Source: Haliclystus octoradiatus
Lineage: Eukaryota; Cnidaria; Staurozoa; Stauromedusae; Haliclystidae
Assembly: GCA_916610825.1 (NCBI GenBank)
Contig: OU744451.1
Coordinates: 5,917,345-5,981,344 of the forward strand
DNA: 64,000 nucleotides
Direction of reading: 5' to 3'
Position 1 is the first letter of the stretch. Each line of letters begins with the position of its first letter. The notes under the pieces are model-generated. The model did not search any database. It had not been told where the DNA came from and saw only the letters and a list, made by a program, of their open reading frames with translations. The position numbers were made by a program, and so were the translations under genes. Below are positions 12,001-24,000 of the stretch, piece after piece.

Positions 12001-15000
12001 AAATCTCTAAGCTGGAATGTGTAGGTCACATACAGAAACGCATGGGCCGTAAACTTATGACGCTGGTAACAGAATGTAAAAAGAAGAAATATTTATTACC
12101 AAACGGCAAATTTTCAAAAGGGATTGGAGGCAAAGGGAAATTAACAAAAAAGGTCCTTTTACGTATTCAAGGCCATTATGGGGCTGCCATCAGAAAGAAT
12201 GTAGGAGACGAAGAGGGGATGAGGAAGGCCGTATGGGCCATTTACCATCATAAGGCAGGAAGTCACAGCAAGTGTTTGGAATGGTGTCCTGTGAAAAGCG
12301 GTAAAGTCAAAGATGTCCCAGTTCTGCCTGCGTTCGTAATTGAAGAGATGAAACCTGTTTTTACTGCATTGACTGCTACAGAACTGTTATCAAAGTGCAC
12401 TCATGGAGGTACGCAGAATGTCAACGAATCATTTCACAATGTAATTTGGTCATTATGTCCAAAAGAAATATTTGTTGGTAAAGTAAGGTTAGACCTTGCC
12501 GTGGCATCTGCTGTGATACAGTATAATGATGGTTTATCTCCAAAGGTTTCAATATTAGAAGACCTTGGTATCCTTGAAAATTATTACACTATTAATTTCT
12601 ACCGAGCTGCAGACCTGAAAAGAGTAAAAGACTCAAATGTTACAGATGATCAGAAAAAAAAGAGAAGAAAAAGACAGCTAAATGTATCAGCCAGTAAAGA
12701 TGACAGTTACGCGCCTGGATTAAATGCGGATGACGATTAACTGTATTATTTTTGTTATTTTTAATGTTGTATTTTTGTATCATGCCTGCATGAGTTATAA
12801 TATAGCTGTCAAACATGTATGCAGAATGTTGATAATTTATTTGCACTTGTCTATCTTTTCGTCAGCTTTTCCCAGTTTCACAATTTTGTAATACGCGCAA
12901 ATTTCAGGAACATCTATTTCAGTTGTTTCCCAATGTATTTCTTTCAAATTTTGCCAGGGTATTTATCAAATGGTCCTTTTTTGTTTGTACTAAGATCTAA
13001 GATATAGTTCATGAGTCAGTCTTTTTATTCTGAAAATTAGTAGGATGTCACTATAGATTTTATCAAATTTCTCAAATTTCCAATTATCAGAAAAGTAGAA
13101 GTCCTAAGCCAAAACTCCTAGCATAGAAGTATCATTGATCAATCATAATGCTATACTCAAAGTTACATAGGTGTAGGTTGATTAAATTGTAAAAAAAAAT
13201 GTACTTTAACATTTTCAAATTTTGCATGTTTTACTTTTTTGACTCCACTACATATTCAAATCTATTGAAAAAACACAATATATCTCAATCTTAAGTGCAT
13301 GGCTTCCATTTAAAAAAAAGAGTATTGAATTTGATTGAGAAATAAAAAATTTAGAAATTTCGATTTTTTTTTTAATCCTCCCCTTAATAACACTAATTTT
13401 TGAACACTAGCTTGTATCAAACTCAACTATTTTACTCCAGTAAATATCAAGACCCGCTTATTATCACGATCTTGGGCTGCAACAAGGCAGTGATATTAAG
13501 GAGATGACACTGTACAACAAACAGCTTATATATAGTTGGTCAACAAGATCATGTCTAGATTTGAATCATACAAAATAATTTTGTACCAGCCACAGTGGTC
13601 AAGATTGATAACATTCACAAGCTCTAGCTAGATTATTACAAATGATGAAATCATGAAACAGTAGAAATAGTAATACCTCCAAGTATTTGATTAGCGCAGC
13701 AAGAGATGACAAAGAATGAGGCATATCAGCATCAACTGTGAGATAATAAAAAGAAATCCAAACAGAGATCAGAATCATCACCCCTTCGTTGCGACAAGAA
13801 GAGATAACAGCAATCAATAATCCTCTCCTTTGTTGTGCCAGGGAGAGAGATAAGCTCAAAAAAGATAAACTCATTACCCCCCATCAAACTAAACAAAGAT
13901 TAGAGTCATCAAACATCCCTTGCAGTGCCAGGAAAATTAGAGTCATTTTATTACCCACCCCATGTTGTGCAAGGAAGAGATTAGAGTCATTAGCCCCATG
14001 TCGTACATCCATGTCATATGTCAAGTTGGAAAAGTCTAATGTTAGAGAAATAATTTCCACTGGGTTATAGTCAGCAGGGTTAGTTTTTCAGTATAATATA
14101 GAGCACACATTGCCTTTCACATTGAATAAAATTTATCAATTATTCATAAAATATTCATGAACTTTTTGTGAACTCCTGAAAAATTGTTCACAGAGTTTAA
14201 AGTGTTAATTAACTCTGAATATGATTGAGTTTCCCAGGGGGGGGGGGTGGGGATACTGTACCTTGTTTCGCAATTGGTTTTGATTTTTCTGTGACAAGAC
14301 GATCGATATCCTGACTGGTATCATTAGTAGAAAAGTCAGCTATGAATAACAAAAAACAGAAATTGCAGTTATGACATTGTCTGAGAATAATAATTAACTC
14401 GGGGGTGGATGACACACACTCATTAAGAAACCTGAAAATAATAATAATATCAAATATGTAGTAAAACAAAATCAAACAGATACAAAATGTTTAACACTTG
14501 ATTGATATATATATATTATTTCATTTATATTCTATTTATATACCTCTATTTATATTATAATGACAAATATTATATGATGTTTTCTTACACAGATGTGTTT
14601 TTTCATATGATGGATTGTTTTACAACACTTTTCTGCTTCACTAACGAAGAATTGAACAAAAGTTGACCCAATCAGAATCGCCAGTTTTATCATGTGACGT
14701 TTTTGCAATTTTTACTACAGTGAAACCTGTATATAACAGCCAGCTACGAGAGGTAGATAAATTGACCACTATGGACAGGTAATCTTCAAATACAGGTTTG
14801 ATTCAATAGAAAATACTATTTTAGACATTGAAAGAGTGACCACTATAGACAGGTGGCTGCTGTATAGAGGTGACCTTTATAACAGGTTTGACTGTATTTA
14901 CATTATTAATGAGATCATATCCGAAATTAAAGTTTGGCTTGTCTGGCATTTCGGTGTTTTGATTTTGGCTTGGGGTAAACAGAAATTAAGGGTTCGACCT

Positions 15001-18000
15001 TGGTTCAACTTCCCGCATGCCTTCATCTATATTTCTTGAACGCTCAATCGATCGATCAAACTGCTAGAAATCATTTGATTATTCTAGAACAAAGGATGCC
15101 ACGTGCCTTCATAGACTTTTTCCTGTACGTTCAACAACCAATCCAATTTAAGGAATCATTCAATGGCTTTAGAATACTAATTCAGTACATTTTTTGGCAC
15201 TGAAAAAGTATTAGAAAATTACATTTTCAGTACATCCAAAAAGTAGCCTACAGTCAAAGTGGTATTGATTAAGTGCTGAAAATGTGCTTACTAGGCATTG
15301 AAGATATACTGACCTTTCTTTCTCTCTGTAATTGCAATATGATTTCTTTCTAGCAGAACTTTTATATTTGTCATTTCGCTACTATTATCTTGTGAACTTA
15401 TCACACATTCCTTTGGACTGATTTGAACAAGCAATGCCTAAAATTATAAAAAAGGCCACAATTAAATTTAACGCTTTTGACACACCTCATTTGATTTACA
15501 AAATGAAAATGAAGTGTGAGTCGGACAATGAGTCGGATAAACAATATGCTTGGTAAATCAAATCACATATCCTAAATTAGACTGGTCCAAATAAAAAAGA
15601 AAATTTGAAAGTTGAATTGAACACTCAAATTTATTGTTCTTATGGGTAAAAAAAAACCATAAGTTCAAAATTTGAGCCAAAAATATTAGGAAATTGGTGC
15701 TTTAATGTCCCTCTAAATGATTACAAAAAGTCAATGTGGGAAAACATTTCAAAATTTGAAAAAAAAAAAAAAAATCTTAGTAAAGTATTTTTGAATAATT
15801 TTTGATGTCTATGAAGGTAACAATCTCAGAAATATTAAGTCCACTAGATGAGTACCTATACTGAAAATTTGTGCTTCAAAGTGATTTATTTGAATGCTTG
15901 GCTTCAATTGTGATTGTGACATAATTTCATGTAATTAATCATATGACAATAAATAAAGAATAAATCATGATGATAAATGCTTATACCTCGAAATTTGACA
16001 ATTGATCTCCATCCAAGACTTGACAAACACCAAATTCTTTTAACGAAGCATCAGCAAAAGCAATACCTAGAATCTATCAATAACAATTTATCGTCATCAT
16101 CATCATCATCATTTGTGCAGTAAATTTTTTAAAAAGAATTTCAATCACATTGAATACCTTGGCACCATTTTGAGCAGCAGCAATTTGAATTGCCATGACA
16201 ATGGCTGATAGTGACATATCTTTATTACCAAAAAGAATATCTTCAAATTGAACAAGATTACCGGGTGATGCCTAAATATTGATATCAAACAAACAAAGTA
16301 AATCATTTTATCAAAACTAATAACACCAAAACCATGAAAATGCCATGAAAGTGTTGTGAAATCACCATGAAAATGTAAAAAATGAGAGCCACACATTTTT
16401 TAAACCATGAAAATGCCATGAAAACACAATGCAATTCAACCATTTTCGTCATGGTTTCGGTGTCAGTAGTGCAACAAGAAGAATAAAACAAATAAATCAA
16501 GATTTTATAAATGATTGACTAACAAGTTAGTCAAATGTCTGATAACGATAAAGTCTGATGTCAGACTCAAACAACTTAACAAATCATCAAATGAAATGCC
16601 TGCCATAACATATTTCTAGATCATAGTTATTGTATTGGAATTTTTTATGAATAATTATTAGCTGGTGTTGTCTGTATTATTATTATCTTTTTTGTGAAAT
16701 AATGTAGACATATTTGTAAACTGGTAATTGTGTTTTTATAAACATTTCTGTAGTAATTGTCGTAACAGCCTCCTATTGTCATTGTACAATAATTATATTC
16801 TATTGTTATTGTAATTAGAGACTTGCGTCATTCTGTGCCTATAAATGTGTTGTAATTAGAGACTTGCGTCATTCTGTGCCTATAAATGGCCATGTTGTAA
16901 ATGTGAATGTTAGTTCTGATGTGGGGTTCAAAATGTACGAACCAACTTTAACTTGCAAATTGACTGTGTCGTCTCTGTCTAATAAATCCCAAAGTAATTT
17001 CATTAGGTATTACTGTGAAACCTGTATATAATAATATAAGAGGCATCTAGGAGGTGTAGAGAAATTAACCGCTATATGCAGGTGACCCCTCTATACAGGA
17101 TGGATTCAATAAAAAATTTCTAATATAAACAGACGGATGCTTCATAGAGGTGGCCGTTAAAACAAGTAAGTAATTAAGTATCTCGTAAGGAAAAACAGAA
17201 ATTCTAGTTAGCAACAACAAAGGTTTTGCTATAATAATTTTTCAATAGTTGTGCTTCTACAAACATTTCTGTACTTATTGTCGTAACTGCCTCCTATTGT
17301 CATTGTAATTAGATGCTATTTTTATTACATAATTGGAGAATTGCGTTATCCTATCCTCATCCTGTGCCTATAAATAGATATGTAGCAAATGTGAATGTTA
17401 GCTCTGATGTAGGGTTCAAAATGTAAAAACAAACTCTAACTAACAAATTGACTGCATTATCTCTGTCTAATAAACCTGAAAGTAATTTCCTTACATTGTT
17501 ATTGTGAAACCTGTGTAGAAACTAATTTACCATATTTGTTGTCATGGTAACTTGTTAATTCACATTGTCTTTGTCATCACCATAGTAACATTAATATTGT
17601 CATACGGTCATACAGCACATGTCAAACTGTTTCACATTCACTGTCATAGTTCCTGTCATGTTGTCAATTCACTAATGGTTATTTGTCTGTTGCCCTAATT
17701 TAGTGTTATATTGAGTGTTTGTATTGTGATTGGTCAACTTGTAATCATTGCTGTGTTTTAACTAATCTTGTGCTACACTTCCCATCCACTGTTCGTCTTG
17801 GGGCCACATAGTACGGTCGTAATAGATTGTTATTAAAATTATACGCTGTAGTTTTCTCTTGGCCTACTTCTTGTCTTGTTGTTCTTGCGGTCTCAAGCGG
17901 ACAGTCAAATACAGTTACAGTCCTCTGAAGTCAACGTTAGGCTTTGGAAAGCAAAGCAATTATCTCAATAACATGGTCCGTCTTTGGAACCTGAATCAGT

Positions 18001-21000
18001 GGTAAGTTTTTTTTGTGCTTATTTGTTAGCACTCCTTGAGTAGTTATTTTAGTTTGTCTTTTAGCATACTAGACAAAAACAGAACGCCGTTTCTATTAGC
18101 CTGTATCTCAGATTAGATCAGGGATTGAAACAATCCTAGAGTTTTCTTTTGTGCATTGAAAGCACTTTAGAATAGAACGCAATTTTTTGATCAGTTTTCT
18201 TTGTGTTTTTTACAATTAAATTACGCATTAGAATATAACGCATTTTCAAGTTTCTTTTTACTTTCTGAATTAGTTTTTTGTTTATTTAGTAGACATCTTC
18301 TCTTTGAATATTCCTTTGTTTCCGATCGTTTGACTTTAATCGTGATATATATATCGGCCCTCTTGCTTATTGGCACGATTCTTCAATAAAATTTACTCAA
18401 CTTTTTAAATTATTTTTGCTAGCGTATTGTGTTGTTTTGCTCATTGGCTGCAGACTTTGATGCTTAAGAACATAATATACGTCTATGCCGCATAGCTTAG
18501 TAAAGATATAGTATATTCTGTGTGGGATATCAATCTGATTTTCTCTGATCTTTTGACGACTTTGGCCTGATATCAGCATTTAGGTCTACAACCAGGCTAG
18601 ATGCCCAAAACAATGCTTCTTTGTTCTGCTTTTGTGTTTATTTTATTTTGTTAGGTTCCAGTACGTGGTAATAATTTGGTCTGGCTTGGTTGGCACAGCA
18701 TGAGCAAAAGTAAAGCAAAAGCAGAAATGTACTCGGTGAGTTCAGACGACTTTCTTCGGGAAGCAAACGAATTTGATCATGCGATCGCACAAGCCGCTAG
18801 GAATGTTTCCAAAGTAAATTCAGCAACAAGAAAATACATGATTACCAGGTTAGAGCGTTTGTTTTCAAGTTTAACTAATGCGACGTACTCTTTAGCCCAC
18901 GAATCTCCTACCGATATTTCTGTAGAAATAAGTGAGCAATACATTCATAGGGAGGCACTATTTTATCAAACTATCGATTTATTACATTCAGTGACTCCTG
19001 AGTCACCAGGGTTAACAAGTTCTTTCGTAAATCAGGCTCGTCAATATTCTGATTCCGACGAGATGCGAAATAAATCTGCAGTTCCTAGAAATCCTAGCAA
19101 TTTGCCTTCAGTAAGCAAACAAACACCGTCAAGTAGAAAAATTAAGCGACACCATGTCAACAAAGGCGGCGCTCCTTTAGATCAAACAAATGTGTTAACA
19201 ACTAATAAAAGCGAGTCAATTTTAGCATCAATTGCAGATGCGTTATCTGCAATGCAAATCAAGCTTCCCACGTTTTCTGGTATAGCCATTCAATATCAAG
19301 ATTTTATTTCTTCCTTTAAAGCACAGGTTGATAGTAGGCATACGTTAAGTTCTGCAACAAAATTCCATCATTTAGTATCACATTTATCACAAAATGCCTT
19401 GTCATCCGTAAACTCATTGCCTCGTGATGATGAAGGGTATGCAACAGCTTTATCAACATTAGACAAATTGTATGGAAACTCACACAAAATTGCTAGAGCA
19501 CATTTAGATTTACTTTGTATTGATGAGCCAGTGTCGTATAAATTTCCGCTAGAAGTAGAACGGCTTTATCATCAATTATTAGCTGCTTCTTCCACCTTCG
19601 ATAGATTGAAATATAATAATGATGTAAATTCTACATCCACGCTTTTGAAAATTATAGATCGTCTGCCTGAACATGCTCAGTATCGTTGGCGAAAACTGAA
19701 CAATTCACAAAAAACTTTGGCCACTTTTCATGATTTGGTTTTATTCATGGAAAAGGAGACAGATTTTGTCAATGATCCAGTATGGTCACGTTTAAGTCAC
19801 AAAGCAACGGTACATCCTTCCAAAAATATTTCTTCAATAAATGTTACCACCAATCAAAATTCTTCAAGTAGTAATAACCCTTTTTGTGTATTTTGTGATC
19901 AAAATCATAAATCTCGAAACTGCCCAAATACTGGTTTATCGCAAGATGAAATAATCAAAACTTTAAAAGATAACCAGCTATGTTTTCGCTGCTTTTCCCC
20001 TGGTCATTTTAGCCAGCGATGTTTTTCACGAACAATATGTTCCATCTGCAATAGAAGGCATCATACGTTTTTACACAAAAATGCTCCAACCTTTGTTCAG
20101 ACTGCACCTGCAGCAGTCACCAATACTATTCATACTTCGTTAGCAGACAGTGCAAAAGTACTATTACCTGTTGTTGTTTTAGATGTAATCGGACCAAATG
20201 GATCCACTCAAGTAAATGCATTGCTTGACACAGGAAGTCAATTTACATTAATAAATGCATCTATATGCCAAAAATTAGGAATTGAAGGACATGTTGACAC
20301 GTTGAATTTCAATACTGTGTCCAATACCAAAACTGTTCAACAGTGTGAACGGGTTACAGTCCCAGTAAAATCTTTGACCAAAAATTGTTTTCGATTGACC
20401 AATGTTGCATCCGTGAAAGGATTATTTTTACCTTATATTTCCAACATTCCTCCTTCTATAAAATCCCTTCCCCATATCGCAGAGCATGTTTCTAATTTTG
20501 CTCAGGGACGCCTAGATATGCTGATTGGAGCCGATCACAGTGATCTCATCCTTCCAACAGAAACCATAAATGGAAGCTCTACTAAGGAGCCAATTGTCAT
20601 AAAAACGCCTTTAGGGTGTTCTCTTTTAGGAGGGGAAAGTAGTTGCAAAAATTTAAGTTCTTCTGGTGGAATTAATGTGATTGCCAATAATTTAGAAACT
20701 CCAACCCTACAATCCTTTTGGAACGCGGGTGATCTGTCAGAGGAATATTTTGGTTTGGATAAGCCATACTCCCAAGATGATCTTTTTGCTATACAAAATT
20801 TGAAGAGCTCGTTAAAAGTTGTAGAAGGGCATTTTCAAGCCGATCTTTTATGGAAAAAAGATTTTACAGGGTTACAAAATAACGAAATAGTTGCCAAGAA
20901 ACGTTTGTCTTCATTAGTTAGAAAATTTGAATTTGATCCTAAGTTCAAGGAAGATTACTGTAAGGTGATGCAAGGATATATCAATGATGGTTGTGCAGCT

Positions 21001-24000
21001 CTAGTTCAAGATCCGTCTTTAAGTTCTCGTTATACACATTATTTACCCCATTTTGCTGTTTTTCATCCACGTAAACCAGATAAGCTGAGAATAGTTTTTG
21101 ACGCTGCATGTAAATTTCGACAACAATCATTAAATGACCATCTTTTGTCTGGTCCTGATTTGTTAAATTCACTTGTAGGATGTCTGTTGCGCTTCAGAGA
21201 AAATCGATTCTGTGTCCTCAGTGATATCAAAGGCATGTTTCATTGTATAAAAGTAACGCCAGAACACACAGACGCCTTTCGTTTTCTTTGGTTTTTAGAT
21301 AATGATTTTTCAAAACCTGCAGTATTTAAAATGCTTGTTCATGTTTTTGGGGCAATTAGTTCCCCAACTGTTGCAAATGAAGCTTTGCGCAGTATTGCCA
21401 ACTTTGTTGAGGATCCAAACATTAAAGCAGCCATAAGGGACAACTTTTATGTCGATGATTTCCTTTACTCATCTGATGATTTACTAATAATGAATGAGGT
21501 TGTGTCTAAATTGTATGTTTTATTGCAAAATTTTGGTTTTGTTTTGACCAAATGGATAACAAATGCACCATCTGTTTTAAAACATATTCCTGATGTTGAT
21601 AAATCTGCCACCCAGGTCAAATTAGATTTAGGGGAAGATGCTTCTCAAAGAACTTTAGGTGTTGTCTGGGACATTAAACAAGATATCCTTCAATTTGAAT
21701 TACCATCAAAGCTAGAAGTTACTGACACGAAACGAGGAATCCTTTCCTTAATTAGTTCTATGTTTTCCCCTGATGGATTTCTTTCACCAATATACTTAGT
21801 TCCCAAATTAATTATGCGTTCCCTGTGGGCATTGAAGATCGACTGGGACGAACCACTACCACCTGACCAAGCGTCAGAGTGGAAAGAATGGTTGGATGGC
21901 TTAGCATCCTTATCTAAAGTGTCTTACCCAAGATGTTTGAAAGGCCCTGATGTATTATCTTCACATAGCTCTGTTAGTATTCACACCTTCTGTGACGCAA
22001 GTCAAGACGGGATAGGTGTTGTTAGTTATGTAAGAGTTGATCGTAAATTAGAAAGGGGGGAGGGAAAAATTAATGTTGATTCTGGAGTATTTTGCAGGTT
22101 TCTTTTTGCTCGCTCACGCTGTGCTCCGATCAAGTCAGTAACCATCCCACGTCTGGAACTACATGCAGCTACATTAGCGGTAAGGACAATCAATCAAATC
22201 AAACCTGAATTGCGCATGAAAGTAGATAAGTTTCATTTCTGGAGTGACTCCATGACAACTCTTGCCTACATTAGAAATTCTAGCAGGCGCTTTCCTGTTT
22301 ATGTAGCAAATAGAATAAGTGAAATTTCATCTAGCACTTTCCCTGATCAATGGCACCACTGTCCTGGAAAATTGAATCCAGCTGACATTGCTTCAAGGGG
22401 AATCATGCCCTTGGCATTTAAGGAGTCTATGTGGACTGAAGGTCCTGATTTTTTGAAATTGGATGAATCTTTATGGCCTTCTTTACCAAGTAAAACTATT
22501 GATAAGGCTGAAATTGAGCAATTGTCAAATGCTGTTACAAATATTGTTTCCATTGATTCTGATAACCCTATTGCGTCTTTGATTTGCAAAACACGCTCGT
22601 TTTTCAAATTAATATGCATTGTTGCAAGAGTTTTGATGTTCATCTCCAATTGCAAAAATTCTGTGAAAACAAACAATTTGTCAAATAATAGTTACAATTT
22701 AAGAAATCGAAATGTTAAAAATGTTGTTGTTTCAAATGTTAAAAATGTTGTTGTTTCAAATGTTAAAAATGTTGTTGTTTCAAATGTTGATGTTTTAACT
22801 GATAACTTATTGTTAGAAAGTAAGAGTGTTGTTGTGAAATGTGAACAGTTAAAGGCCTATCCGAAAGAAATCAGTGCACTTAAAAATAAATCAAAAATAC
22901 CGGTAAATAGTAAAATTCTTTTATTAAATCCTTTTCTTGACGACCGAGGAATTATTCGTGTTGGAGGAAGATTGGAAAATTCGAATCTTCCTTATGATGT
23001 TAAACATCCTATTCTTATTCCGAAACAATCTTTTTTGGTAAATTCAATTGTTGAGGATGCACATTTATCTTTGAAGCATACCGGTGTTATGTGTATTGTG
23101 AATTTTATCAGGCAACATTTCTGGATACCTTCACTAACTTCTAAAGTAAAACAAAGAGCTCATGCATGTATCCCTTGCCAGAAACTACATGGACGTCGAA
23201 TGGAACAATTCATGGCACCTTTACCTCATGACAGACTAATACAGACATTCCCCTTTGACGTAACGGGGGTAGACTACTTTGGGCCCTTTTATGTAAAAGT
23301 TTTAAGATCTACTGTTAAGTATTGGGGGTGTATTTTTACCTGCATGTCAATTCGAGCTGTCCATTTAGAAACCTCCTCCTCCCTAGACACAGATAGATTT
23401 ATTTGTGTACTGAGAAGATTTTTAGCTAGGAGAGGAAAACCTAGTAAGATTATATCTGATAATGGGACCAATTTTGTAGGGGCTGAGACCGAACTTAAGG
23501 TGGCGATCTCCAATTGGGATCAAAACCGTGTTTCGCAGTTTCTTCTATCTTCAGGAATCACATGGAAATTCAATCCTGCCGGTGCTCCTCATCATGGTGG
23601 TGCGTGGGAAAGATTGATTCGATCTGTCAAACATTGCCTGAAAACTGTCCTTGGTAACCGATCATATGACCTGGAGACGCTTCAAACATTGCTCACAGAA
23701 GTAGAAGCTGTTCTAAATTGCCGCCCTTTGACTGTTCTATCAAATGATCCTTTGGACCTGGACCCTTTGACGCCAAATCATCTGCTGTTGTTACGGAATG
23801 GTGTGTCTCAACCCCCTGGTACGTTTGACGATTCAGATATGATTCTAAGAAAACGCTGGAGAAAATCGCAAGCCCTCGCTGACTCGTTCTGGACAAAATG
23901 GAGTCAAGAATATGTCACCCTTCTCCAAGCAAGACAGAAATGGAAAACCTCCAAACCAAATATCCAAGTTGGAGACTTGGTTCTAGTCATGGATGATAAT

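Noticed and set aside
14232..14250. G-run as a quadruplex regulatory site
   Set aside because: A single homopolymer-like run rather than four spaced G-tracts, and only 12 bases from a splice site, where it is probably just variable sequence.
18676..18699. TTG start for the BEL polyprotein
   Set aside because: The ATG 24 bases downstream begins a typical charged N-terminus; TTG starts are not expected in an animal.
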